Source of the DNA: Bacteroidota bacterium
Lineage (GTDB): Bacteria; Bacteroidota; Bacteroidia; Flavobacteriales_D; Sanyastnellaceae
Assembly (NCBI GenBank): GCA_002746975.1
Contig: NVXE01000002.1
Location: forward strand, 77,100-120,075
Reading direction: 5' to 3'
DNA length: 42,976 bases
In this document: positions 23,655 through 32,512 of the stretch, in pieces
Layout: every line of letters starts with the position of its first letter
Position numbering within the stretch: the stretch's first letter is position 1
Translations under genes and position numbers: made by a program
The notes under the pieces: model-generated
What the model was told of the DNA's origin: nothing
What the model saw: only the letters and a program-made list of their open reading frames with translations
Databases searched by the model: none

Positions 23655-25217
23655 TTACGCTTTAAAGTAACGAATACTGACTGTAGCGGGCAGTTCGCTG
23701 GGAAAAGTTCGCGAACATGACTCTTCTATAGTTAGACCTGCTTCTGCAGCCATTGCATCAAAGACGGGTATCTCGACAATGTATTGATCTGCAAATCCGT
23801 GGGTAGCGTCGTAGGCTGTTGCTGGCATAATACCTTGGCGCTCCGCAGCTTCTTCTGGAGAAATGGTGTGTAGTTCTACAACTAATAGTCCGTGTTGTGC
23901 TACATAAGGAGACCATCTTAAAAAGTGCTCCTTTAAGCTTTGTTCTACATTCCGCAATTTTAAGCGTTCACCCCGAAAAGCAAAAGCACCAGTTGAAGTA
24001 GCTCGTTCAGGTCTGTCTATAATAGGTCTATTATACACTCGATTATGATCTAAGAATGAACGAACGCTCATAAGATCTCCTAATCTAATCTTGTGGTGTG
24101 TCCACAAATCAAGAGCCAACTGATCTGGATCACCTATATCACCCCAAATAAAATGCCCATCAACTCCCTCCTGCCTGAAATGATCAGCCGTTGCTACAAG
24201 AGCTTCGTGATTAAAGTCAGCTCCTACTAGCTCTAGTGGATGAGTATCTAGGTGTTTACCTCTAAGAGTAGATGATTTTATCACTTCAAACAAATGAAGT
24301 AATAAGGCTCCGTTACCACATCCCATATCACATATTCCTACTGGCTGTTCTTCTAAAGGTGCATTGAACACAGTCTTTATGACCTCGTCTAAGTGACTGA
24401 AGTATGCTTGGTGAGCCCCACCAGAACCCCATACATTTAGAGTTCTATCAACATGTACTTCTGGCTCGCCGGGTTCTGTACGCCATAGATATGAACCGTC
24501 GCCAAAGATGAGTTCACGCGTCCAAATAAAAGTTCTTGTATAAGAAGTTGTTACGCCATAAGCCGAAGATCTCTTTAAAAAGAAAGCTCCCTCTTCTGTT
24601 CTATCCCACCCAAGTAGTTGTAAAACTTTACCCCACGACTCTTGCTTGGACTCATCCATTTTTAAAACCGCAATATCATGTTCTTCCCAAGTTGAAATAG
24701 GCTTGTTTCCGTGAATTGTTCCTAGAGCGACTAACCAGGGAGAGACTAGCGCTCCTTCTAGATGGTTCTTTATTCTGCCCATAATACCTTCATTTGGCAT
24801 ATCAGACCAAGCATCCATTAAAACCTCCATGGCCATAATAGCCTCTGAAGTAATAGGCGCCTCGGGAGTATTCCACGAATTTACTGAAAGCTCTAACCAA
24901 GCTCTACCAGGTGCATATGCAGTACTATGCCTATACCAATCTGTAGGCGTCTTACCTACTGCAGGTCTGTAATTAATTCTATCTTCTGCCCTTACAGCTT
25001 CTAATAAACCTTGAGAACACAGCATCCTAAGAGCAACATTCAAATAACCTGAATTAGCTCGGTATTCTCCTGCTAATTCATCTACATCACCCGAAGTTCT
25101 GAAAACTCTTTCAAGAAGTCCCCACTCTTCAAGAACAGGAATGACCCCACACATAGCAAGTCCATCAAGATGATGAAAGAGTCTTTTTCTTAAAATACGT
25201 TTTTCAGATTTATCCAT
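23655..25217 (-). CDS. Class I SAM-dependent methyltransferase, possibly AprA-type (winged-helix + MT)
   Basis: This 520-residue soluble protein has an N-terminal region (1-90) with HHLDGLAMCGVIPVLEEWGLLERVF and a winged-helix-like SGYLNVALRMLCSQGLLEAV, a linker and middle domain (about 90-280), and a Rossmann methyltransferase domain whose motif I is GICDMGCGNGALLLHLFE (DMGCGNG at residues 297-303). VGADFNHEAL gives the motif II acidic residue, and HFIWGDIGDPDQL gives motif III. The order (winged helix first) resembles O-methyltransferases and polyketide-associated AprA-like methyltransferases. No PKS/NRPS genes are near. It lies 14 bp downstream of the C1 peptidase gene, likely an operon. 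Substrate unknown. Confidence 0.75.
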   Translation of the reverse strand: MDKSEKRILRKRLFHHLDGLAMCGVIPVLEEWGLLERVFRTSGDVDELAGEYRANSGYLNVALRMLCSQGLLEAVRAEDRINYRPAVGKTPTDWYRHSTAYAPGRAWLELSVNSWNTPEAPITSEAIMAMEVLMDAWSDMPNEGIMGRIKNHLEGALVSPWLVALGTIHGNKPISTWEEHDIAVLKMDESKQESWGKVLQLLGWDRTEEGAFFLKRSSAYGVTTSYTRTFIWTRELIFGDGSYLWRTEPGEPEVHVDRTLNVWGSGGAHQAYFSHLDEVIKTVFNAPLEEQPVGICDMGCGNGALLLHLFEVIKSSTLRGKHLDTHPLELVGADFNHEALVATADHFRQEGVDGHFIWGDIGDPDQLALDLWTHHKIRLGDLMSVRSFLDHNRVYNRPIIDRPERATSTGAFAFRGERLKLRNVEQSLKEHFLRWSPYVAQHGLLVVELHTISPEEAAERQGIMPATAYDATHGFADQYIVEIPVFDAMAAEAGLTIEESCSRTFPSELPATVSIRYFKA

Positions 25218-25231
25218 TTGTAATTTATTAA

Positions 25232-26371
25232 TTATCTAAGAACTCGTTTTACCGCATCACGGTGTACTAGAATAGCAATAGTCTTCGCTCTGAAATAAGG
25301 CATAGAAATATACTGACGTCCTCCGTATTTATTTCCTTGGCCCCAACTATTTTTAATTACGAAATACTTAGCGCCAGATTGGTCTGTTGCAAGTCCAACA
25401 ATATGCATTAAATGGTCGTCCGTGGTGGTTTGATTATCAAATCCTTTCTGACGAGACTCCTGTGTAACATTTGCTTCTGTTATTTCTTCCTTCCAAAGCT
25501 TAGACTCTTCACCTTCAGCAGGCCACAGCGCCATTCCATTCCTAAAACTAAATCCCTGTTCGCTAACATCAGCATCCCAAGCGACAGTAAAACCAGCTTC
25601 TAGAGCTGCTTCAACCGCTCGTTGTAGATCATCTATGGGAACATTGAAGAATTCACCACGGCTGAAATTGTCAGGCACCTCTAATATGAAGCTCTTCCCG
25701 AATGGATGATGAGTAAATGAAGTAATGTTTATATAAGCCTCTGGATCTATTCCTAGAAAATCACGGAATGACTTAGGTGTATATGATTTACCTTCGAAAT
25801 CAAAAGAGGTAGGAAGTTCACCTAGATAAGTGTCGAGAATCCCCTCGACGGTTTCCCTCCATCTTGGATCTAATTTACCACTAGGCTTTTTTACAAGAGT
25901 TTCCATTGTAGCGAGTAAAGCGGCATCCATGTCACCATGATTGTGAACTGTTTCCCCCTCCTGCAATCCCGTGTAAGCTTCTTGAGGAGCTAATCCCCAA
26001 CCTGCTGCTGCATTTAATACGTCATGAGCTAGTGAACCAGGGCCAAACTGATATTTCCCTTGCATACGAAGGTACATTTGGGCTTTTAAAGGGTAGGTAT
26101 AACGGACAGTAGCCATCTCACTTAAATCTACAATATTACCAGAAATTCTTGCAGCTTCAGACTCTAAAAAACTAGACGTTGAATAGCTCCAACAAGTACC
26201 TGTTCTACATTGATTTTTTATAGACGTAGCAGTGTTATCGACTAAAGGCTTGAAAGTGTATGAGAAAGCTATGCTCTCCGAATCTTGAGAAAATGCAGTC
26301 GAGGTTGAAAAAATAACAAGTGCTAGAAATGTTAAATTTCCAAGGTATTTAAGGCGGTTTTGAAATTTCAT
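25232..26371 (-). CDS. Exported C1B (bleomycin hydrolase/aminopeptidase C-like) cysteine peptidase
   Basis: This 379-residue protein has a signal peptide (to about residue 29, STAFSQ) and a papain-fold catalytic set: Gln54 and Cys60 in NQCRTGTCWSYS, candidate His320 in DDHLMHIVG, and Asn341 in FVIKNSWGQG. The N-terminal SYTFKPLVDNTATSIKNQ and VDLSEMATVRYTYPLKAQMYLRMQG match Bacteroidota C1B peptidases. Length is near the family norm (cytoplasmic PepC is about 440 aa), and the exported form suggests peptide degradation in the periplasm. It is upstream of the methyltransferase (14 bp) and divergent from the M1 peptidase, with only 26 bp between the start codons. Confidence 0.88.
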   Translation of the reverse strand: MKFQNRLKYLGNLTFLALVIFSTSTAFSQDSESIAFSYTFKPLVDNTATSIKNQCRTGTCWSYSTSSFLESEAARISGNIVDLSEMATVRYTYPLKAQMYLRMQGKYQFGPGSLAHDVLNAAAGWGLAPQEAYTGLQEGETVHNHGDMDAALLATMETLVKKPSGKLDPRWRETVEGILDTYLGELPTSFDFEGKSYTPKSFRDFLGIDPEAYINITSFTHHPFGKSFILEVPDNFSRGEFFNVPIDDLQRAVEAALEAGFTVAWDADVSEQGFSFRNGMALWPAEGEESKLWKEEITEANVTQESRQKGFDNQTTTDDHLMHIVGLATDQSGAKYFVIKNSWGQGNKYGGRQYISMPYFRAKTIAILVHRDAVKRVLR

Positions 26372-26397
26372 GGCTTAAAAATACGAACTTGTGGCCC

Positions 26398-29300
26398 ATG
26401 AATAAAGCTTTGCTGATTTTACCTGCTATTTTTTCGCTATCCCTCACCCTCATTTCAGGGTTTTCTTTAGCCCAAACCACTCCTTACTTTCAACAAACAG
26501 TGAATCACGTCATCAACGTGCAACTGAATGATGTAGATGACGAACTCGATGCCGATATCGTTACTACATACTTAAATAACAGTCCTGACGAACTAGATTT
26601 TATATGGATGCATGTTTGGCCTAATGCATATAGTAGTTCTAAGACAGCACTTGCCAAACAACAATTCAGAGGAGGTGATTTGTTCCTGTTTTATGCAATA
26701 GCAAAAGATATGGGAGGTATTGACGGGTTAGATTTTAAAATAGATGGTTCAAAAGCAAATTGGGAATTCCACCCACAACACCCTGACATAGTTAAGGTTT
26801 ATCTAAACAAGCCATTAGCTTCAGGGGAGAGTATTGAAATTTCTACTCCATTTTCTGTAAGAATCCCATCAGGTAAAATTTCTAGACTGGGCCATATTGG
26901 AGAATCGTATCAAATCACACAGTGGTACCCTAAACCAGCCGTATACGATAGGGATGGGTGGCATGAAATGCCGTATCTAGACCAAGGCGAATTCTACTCA
27001 GAATACGGAACCTTTGATGTTTTCATAACTCTTCCCGATAACTATACAGTAGGGGCTACTGGAGACTTACTGTCAGGTGGAAGCAATGACAATGATGCTG
27101 AAATATATCGACTCGAAAAGTTAAATAATGAAACTCGATTATATTTTAAACGCTTAGACGAAGGGGGAGCTAAAGAAAATCCTGAAGGAGAATTTCCAGA
27201 ATCCTCTAATAAATTAAAAACATTGCATTACCATCAGGAAAACGTTCACGATTTCGCCTGGTTCGCAGATAAAAGATTTAAAGTTTTAAAAGACTCTATA
27301 AAACTCCCACACTCGGGAAGAGAAGTAACAACCTGGGTAATGTTTACACCCAACGAAGAAGACCTCTGGAGAGATGCTTCTAAGTATATTGGAAATGCAA
27401 CTTATTATTACTCACTTTGGAACGGAGATTATCCTTATAATCAAGTCACAGCAATTGACGGAACTATTAGTGCAGGAGGTGGAATGGAATACCCTAACGT
27501 TACTGTTATAGGAGAATCCCGAAGCGCTTTCTCACTTGATGTAGTAATTGCTCACGAAGTAGGTCACAACTGGTTCTACGGAATTCTAGGATCAAATGAA
27601 CGAACTAATGCCTGGATGGATGAAGGACTCAATTCATTAAATGAAACACGATACTTACTACAATCATACGAAGACAGGGGGCCTGACTTAGGGCTTATCT
27701 CAAGTCGATTGTCAGATAAATGGATGAAGCGTTTAGATATAGAGGACTTCGAGTACCGTTGGGTAGATGAACTCGCATATATCTTACCTGCTCGCTTTGG
27801 TACAGATCAAGCTTTACAATGTCACAGTGATGCATTCTCGCCTGCGAATTACGGTGCTATCGTGTATAAAAAAACGGCTGCTATTTTCGCATTCCTACAT
27901 CATTACTTAGGGACAGAGCGTTTCGATTTAGCTATGCAGAAGTATTTCGAGGATTGGAAATTTAAACACCCCTCTCCTAGTGATTTACAGAAGTCTATGG
28001 AGAACTCTTGTGGTGAAGATCTCAGTTGGTTTTTCGGCGGATGGATTAATACTACGCACAAGAACGATTGGAAGATAGTTAGTTCGAAAGCTATCAATGG
28101 CGGTACAGAAGTAATCGTAAAAAACTCCGGAGAACTTACCTCACCTGTCGAAATTGTCGTTTTCAATAACGAAACTAAAATAGGTCGTAAATGGGTTAGT
28201 CCATCTGAACCGGGTTCTAAACAAATCGTATTTTTTGATATCGACCAGGCTACACTTGTCGTGTTAGATCCTAACAGATATGACCTAGACTACGATAGAA
28301 AGAATAACAACTCAAAGACAAAGGGAATACTTAAAAAAGTGGAGCCTCTTAAAATAAGCTTACTCACTCGACTAGAGGATGGAACTAAAACTCAATTGTT
28401 CTACTCTCCTGCTATGGCGTGGAATGCCCATAACGGTCTTATGCTAGGCGCAACATTTCATAATACAACTATCCCACTGAGGGACTTTGAGTGGATGTTC
28501 ACTCCTCTTCTAAGTAATAAAAGTTCTTTCGGTAATTCGAATTTACAATTAGCAGGTGTCAGTCGAATAACATACCACACAGGACCATTTTCATTTGCAT
28601 TAAAAATGAAACGTTTTTCATCTCCAGAACGAATAGATTACACCATTGAAGTAGATATCCCACAGTCACCTAACAGTAGAATTAGCTTCAATGCCGGGGT
28701 TAAATTAAATAAAATCACCAATTCTAACTGGTCCTCGAAAGTGAAATTTGAATATGCGTTTTTAAATGGATTCGCAGATAGCGATTTTTATTCATCTGCT
28801 CCTAAGCGAACTTCACTAAGCTTGAAATTTGATGCCCTGAAAAGCAGAGGTAATATTATAGGGCTTTCCCAAAATATGGGGGTTGAGTTAAGGCAATTCA
28901 ATTTTGATGTTCCTACAACAAACCTTCCTATTTGGCAGAATGAAACTTATAGTTATGATTTTCTCCAAGCTACAACATACTATTCCCTCAATAAGGAGAT
29001 TGGAAACAGTGGTCATAATATAAATCTTCAGCTACTAGGAAAAGCTAATTTATCAAATAGCTACTCGCATCAAAGCAACATAGCGACGGCTGGATACGGA
29101 GCCGATTTCGACCCTATGGCAGACAACTTCATTTTTGACAGAAATTCAGTAGATGGTTTAATGTCAAACCAGGTATCACTTGAGTACGGTGCTCTACCAT
29201 TGCGGCATTACGCAAAAAACTGGATGACTAGTGCTCGGTTAGGAATAGACCTGTCTGATAATTTCGAGCTGTTCGGAGGAGTACTATTTTACGACACTAA

Positions 29301-29499
29301 CATTGATGAAACTGCTTCAGATGCTGTTGCGGGGTTAACATATTCACTAGGACCAATAAAAATAACTATGCCTCTAATTAGTAGCTCTATGATGTCCGAG
29401 ATAAATCTTGGTCAATCGTATGCTCCACAAGATTACTTTCTCTTCACTTTAGACTTAAGGAGCATAAATCCATGGGAACTAGTCCGCAGGGACTTGTAA
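26398..29499 (+). CDS. Exported M1-family zinc metallopeptidase (aminopeptidase N-like)
   Basis: The ATG at 26398 gives a signal peptide (MNKALLILPAIFSLSLTLIS, cleavage near SLAQ); an upstream in-frame TTG adds only three residues. The product has 1033 residues. The exopeptidase motif appears as GGGMEYPN (about 364-371, variant of GAMEN), and zinc binding as HEVGHNWFYG (His386, catalytic Glu387, His390) with the third ligand in NAWMDEGLNS (Glu409). That is HExxH-x18-E, the M1 pattern. After the catalytic part (to about 540) there is a beta-sandwich and then about 330 residues of beta-rich sequence reminiscent of an outer-membrane barrel. Its 3' end overlaps the convergent CDF gene by 21 bp. 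Confidence 0.9.
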   Translation: MNKALLILPAIFSLSLTLISGFSLAQTTPYFQQTVNHVINVQLNDVDDELDADIVTTYLNNSPDELDFIWMHVWPNAYSSSKTALAKQQFRGGDLFLFYAIAKDMGGIDGLDFKIDGSKANWEFHPQHPDIVKVYLNKPLASGESIEISTPFSVRIPSGKISRLGHIGESYQITQWYPKPAVYDRDGWHEMPYLDQGEFYSEYGTFDVFITLPDNYTVGATGDLLSGGSNDNDAEIYRLEKLNNETRLYFKRLDEGGAKENPEGEFPESSNKLKTLHYHQENVHDFAWFADKRFKVLKDSIKLPHSGREVTTWVMFTPNEEDLWRDASKYIGNATYYYSLWNGDYPYNQVTAIDGTISAGGGMEYPNVTVIGESRSAFSLDVVIAHEVGHNWFYGILGSNERTNAWMDEGLNSLNETRYLLQSYEDRGPDLGLISSRLSDKWMKRLDIEDFEYRWVDELAYILPARFGTDQALQCHSDAFSPANYGAIVYKKTAAIFAFLHHYLGTERFDLAMQKYFEDWKFKHPSPSDLQKSMENSCGEDLSWFFGGWINTTHKNDWKIVSSKAINGGTEVIVKNSGELTSPVEIVVFNNETKIGRKWVSPSEPGSKQIVFFDIDQATLVVLDPNRYDLDYDRKNNNSKTKGILKKVEPLKISLLTRLEDGTKTQLFYSPAMAWNAHNGLMLGATFHNTTIPLRDFEWMFTPLLSNKSSFGNSNLQLAGVSRITYHTGPFSFALKMKRFSSPERIDYTIEVDIPQSPNSRISFNAGVKLNKITNSNWSSKVKFEYAFLNGFADSDFYSSAPKRTSLSLKFDALKSRGNIIGLSQNMGVELRQFNFDVPTTNLPIWQNETYSYDFLQATTYYSLNKEIGNSGHNINLQLLGKANLSNSYSHQSNIATAGYGADFDPMADNFIFDRNSVDGLMSNQVSLEYGALPLRHYAKNWMTSARLGIDLSDNFELFGGVLFYDTNIDETASDAVAGLTYSLGPIKITMPLISSSMMSEINLGQSYAPQDYFLFTLDLRSINPWELVRRDL

Positions 29500-30372
29500 A
29501 CTATCCTCTTTATAGAGTTCTATTTCTATTGTTGAATGTTCTATTGAGTAATCGTTTAGAACTTCTCTAACTTTTCGTTTTGCAAAGATCATTTCGTTAG
29601 AGGTTTTCACGTCGTTAATAACTACATGTATAGTCATCACAGTTGAAGCCCCATCTAAAGACCAAACATGAACTCTATGAACAGACTTAACCTCTTTTAG
29701 GTTTATAATCGCACTTTCAATAGCCATATAATCAATATCTGACGGAACTCCCTGAAGGAATACCAAGAATGTTTCTTTTAAATTCTTTATCACATTATAA
29801 AGAACATAAGAGATAATACCTAATGACAATAAGGGGTCCAAAATAGGAACATCGTAGAACATAAGGACGATACTAACTATAAATACTGCTACCCATCCTA
29901 TTACATCTTCAATAAGATGCCATCTTACCATTTTTTCGTTCAAGGTCTTTCCGCTAGAAAGTTTAATTACAGAAAAACCGTTAACTAAAATTCCGACAAT
30001 TGCAAACCAAAGCATGCCCTCAGCGTCTGCATGTTCAGGGTATATCAGCCTTGGAATAGTCTTAATCAAGATAAAAGCAGAACCAATCACCAAAACTAGC
30101 CCATTAATTAAAGCACCTAGAAGAGAAAACCTTTTATAGCCAAAAGTGAATTTATTATCACGTTGCTGCTTAGATTTTTTATCTAAATTCCATGACAGCC
30201 CCAGAGCAATGCTATCTCCCAAATCGTGCACAGCATCAGCCATGATAGCAACGCTATTAGTATAGTAACCTCCTATAAACTCAAATATGGTAAAGGTGAG
30301 GTTAAGAAAGAAAGCAACCCTAATATTCTTAGTGCTATCATATTTATCAATTGAACCGTTATTTTCTTTCAT
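29479..30372 (-). CDS. Cation diffusion facilitator (CDF) metal transporter, CzcD/ZitB-like
   Basis: The ATG at 30370-30372 is chosen over the upstream TTG at 30378; it starts 2 bp after the stop of the preceding gene. The 297-residue protein has about six membrane helices. The metal site is visible as MADAVHDLGDSIALGLSW (His49 and Asp53 in TM2) and RWHLIEDVIGW in TM5 (His...Asp), with a C-terminal cytoplasmic domain (VKSVHRVHVWSLDGASTVMTIHVVI). CDF proteins export Zn2+, Cd2+ or Co2+ by proton antiport; metal specificity cannot be read. It probably forms an operon with the upstream outer-membrane-type protein. Confidence 0.9.
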   Translation of the reverse strand: MKENNGSIDKYDSTKNIRVAFFLNLTFTIFEFIGGYYTNSVAIMADAVHDLGDSIALGLSWNLDKKSKQQRDNKFTFGYKRFSLLGALINGLVLVIGSAFILIKTIPRLIYPEHADAEGMLWFAIVGILVNGFSVIKLSSGKTLNEKMVRWHLIEDVIGWVAVFIVSIVLMFYDVPILDPLLSLGIISYVLYNVIKNLKETFLVFLQGVPSDIDYMAIESAIINLKEVKSVHRVHVWSLDGASTVMTIHVVINDVKTSNEMIFAKRKVREVLNDYSIEHSTIEIELYKEDSLQVPAD

Positions 30373-30374
30373 CT

Positions 30375-31292
30375 TCAAAATGATGCTCTAACAAAATCTC
30401 CAATATGTGGAGGAATTAACCAAGTCACGTAAACAGCAAAATTCCACAATTTTTCCTCGTAATTACCAAGTCTTATATTATCACGACTTACCCTAAAGTT
30501 TGCCTCTAAATTACCTCCTTCCTCAAACATCGCCTCCAGCCCTATTACTCCATAGAAGCCAAACCCTATTGATGTTAGGTTACTCGCTGCTCCACTAAAT
30601 TGACCGTTGCCATTATAAAACGTAATCAAGTCATAGGAATTGTTTTCGACCATAATAAAGTTACGCTTTATTTGCACACCCGTTGCTGTACCTCCTATTT
30701 CGAAAATCCACGATGCTTCATCGATAATGTAAGCTGCCGTTCTGTAACCTAAAGTACCGAGCATTCTACGCTCCTGACCAAAAATCCCGTACACATGAAT
30801 GTCGTCACTCCCCTGACCCTGTCCTGGCAATAGATCTGTCTGCAATGTCCAGGGCCCAGCAGCTTTAAGATTGACGGCGTCAAAACTCATCACTAGCGCA
30901 CTTTCTGGATTCCAGAAATAAAGCATCTTGAGCCCCATCATAAGGCCAGGATCATAAGGCATGACTAATGGTGAAGAATCATACGGAAGCCAGAAACTTC
31001 CTCCACCTAGATTAAGAACGTTATTTATTTGGTCTTCTGTATTACCTAGAAATAGCCTATCCTCAATAGAATATAAAGTAGCCAGGTTATCGCCTAGCTC
31101 ATACCATCCAGCTCCGTTATAAAAAACTGTAGAATTTGGATGTGCCCTATAAACACCAATATTTACACCAAACTCAACCCCTTGCCTACTCGGAATATAT
31201 GAATCTTCATCATCCCAGCTTTGTGCAGTTGAGATGAGCGGAGTGATGAACAATAAGAATGTGAGAAATGATAAAAAGATCTTCTGATTCAT
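30375..31292 (-). CDS. Exported, beta-barrel-like outer-membrane protein
   Basis: This 305-residue protein has a signal peptide (MNQKIFLSFLTFLLFITPLIS, cleavage near STAQ). The body shows alternating aromatic/polar strands (GVEFGVNIGVYRAHP, GLMMGLKMLYFWNPESALVMSF, SIGFGFYGVIGLEAMFE) and an aromatic end (RASF), as in small outer-membrane barrels. No family name is recognised. The stop (30375-30377) is 2 bp from the start of the CDF gene, so the pair may act in metal export or its sensing. The function is unknown. Confidence 0.7.
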   Translation of the reverse strand: MNQKIFLSFLTFLLFITPLISTAQSWDDEDSYIPSRQGVEFGVNIGVYRAHPNSTVFYNGAGWYELGDNLATLYSIEDRLFLGNTEDQINNVLNLGGGSFWLPYDSSPLVMPYDPGLMMGLKMLYFWNPESALVMSFDAVNLKAAGPWTLQTDLLPGQGQGSDDIHVYGIFGQERRMLGTLGYRTAAYIIDEASWIFEIGGTATGVQIKRNFIMVENNSYDLITFYNGNGQFSGAASNLTSIGFGFYGVIGLEAMFEEGGNLEANFRVSRDNIRLGNYEEKLWNFAVYVTWLIPPHIGDFVRASF

Positions 31293-31397
31293 AAATGCAA
31301 GATACTCGAAACAATTCTTGCTAATGAAGTCATAGATGTGTTTTCACAAGTAATAACTATTACATTAAGATTAGTCATAAATTTATATTTTTGCTTA

Positions 31398-32210
31398 ATG
31401 CCAAACAAATTCATTATTTTCATTATTACTATCCTGTTTGGTTGTAACTCAAAAAATTCCAGCCCCTCTAATTTAGATGGAGCTAATGGCGTGAGTGAAT
31501 TAATTAATCATGTCGAAGATACTGAAATGCAGGCAAGAGTTAGAGCTATGCTTGGAATAGGACTACCCACTTTAGATAACGACAATGCCGAGGAGTTTCT
31601 TTTAGATTGGGTGTCCGATATTGATGAACAATACGTTACAATTTCTACGAAATATGGAGATATTGTGCTTGAACTGTTTAATGATGTTCCCCTACATCGA
31701 GCGAACTTTCTTTATAAAATATTCAGACAGTACTACAACTCTAGTGAATTTACTAGAGTCGTCCCGAACTTTGTCATTCAGGGTGGTAACAGCGAAGAGG
31801 AGAAGCCCCAACAAATGAGATTTCTCATAGGGAAGTTTACTCTTTCTCCTGAAATACGCAATGACCACATTCATATTCGAGGAGCTATTGCTATGTCTAG
31901 ATCCTACACTAATAATCCAGAAAAGAAATCGTCATCATATGACTTTTATATCGTTACTGGTCGTAAATATTCGAATATGGAAATAGCGTCTGTTGAAATT
32001 GAATCTGGAATCAAGTACTCGGATGAACAAAAACGCCTATATAAAAAAAACGGTGGAACCCCTCATCTAGATAGGGAACACACCGTTTTCGGTAGAGTTA
32101 TTGAAGGGATGGATATCGTCGACAAACTAGCCTCAACTCCTACAGATGAGAGTGACTGGCCTTTAGAACGACTTGAACTAACCATGAGGTCTCACGTAAG
32201 TCTTGATTGA
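31398..32210 (+). CDS. Lipoprotein peptidyl-prolyl cis-trans isomerase (cyclophilin type)
   Basis: The ATG at 31398 is chosen because it opens a lipoprotein signal (MPNKFIIFIITILFGC, lipobox LFGC, lipidated Cys at residue 16). Upstream in-frame codons only add residues before it. The 270-residue product carries a cyclophilin domain from about residue 75: TKYGDIVLELFNDVPLHRANFLY, then FTRVVPNFVIQGGNSEEE (F-x-R-V-x-P-x-F-V-I-Q-G-G core) and a C-terminal HTVFGRVIEGMDIVDKLAS. The role is proline isomerisation in folding of exported proteins, anchored to the envelope. A TATTTTTG box at 31386-31393 sits almost on the ATG, so it may be chance in AT-rich DNA. A palindrome 46 bp after the stop is the likely terminator. 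Confidence 0.9.
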   Translation: MPNKFIIFIITILFGCNSKNSSPSNLDGANGVSELINHVEDTEMQARVRAMLGIGLPTLDNDNAEEFLLDWVSDIDEQYVTISTKYGDIVLELFNDVPLHRANFLYKIFRQYYNSSEFTRVVPNFVIQGGNSEEEKPQQMRFLIGKFTLSPEIRNDHIHIRGAIAMSRSYTNNPEKKSSSYDFYIVTGRKYSNMEIASVEIESGIKYSDEQKRLYKKNGGTPHLDREHTVFGRVIEGMDIVDKLASTPTDESDWPLERLELTMRSHVSLD

Positions 32211-32512
32211 CAAACCGTACTTGAGATGTCCCCGTATAACTATTGTTAGTTACATATAATATGCAGATTCATCTGCATATTATCATCCTACTTTTAATTT
32301 AAAAATAAAGTGTGAATTAATTTATTCGCCTCGCCTGTTTTCACAATCGACGTAGATTGGGAGTAAGCCAAAATATTTCGGATTGAAGACAATGAAGGGG
32401 AAGAAAAAGGAAGTTGTCTTGCGACTTTTAAAGTAAAGTGCTTCATGCATTTCAGGGTTTATATTTACCACAAAAACGCTTATTAACTTAATATATTGCA
32501 TCATGAAAGATA
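32211..32512. other. 302-bp gene-free spacer between convergent genes
   Basis: This AT-rich spacer holds the palindrome at 32256-32283 close to the cyclophilin stop. The remainder shows no credible gene: a 60-codon minus-strand ORF at 32322-32504 has a poor composition and no family. Nothing else could be recognised. Confidence 0.6.
32256..32283. terminator. Perfect 13-bp palindrome after the cyclophilin gene
   Basis: ATAATATGCAGAT-TC-ATCTGCATATTAT is a perfect 13-bp inverted repeat with a 2-nt centre, 46 bp beyond the cyclophilin stop. T-rich sequence follows on the plus side (TACTTTTAATTT). It can serve as a terminator hairpin in either direction, or, with so small a centre, as a dimeric protein-binding site. 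Confidence 0.5.

Noticed and set aside
32322-32504. 60-codon minus-strand ORF downstream of the sigma factor gene
   Set aside because: Phe/Tyr-rich with no motif and no homologue recognised, in AT-rich spacer. Considered chance.
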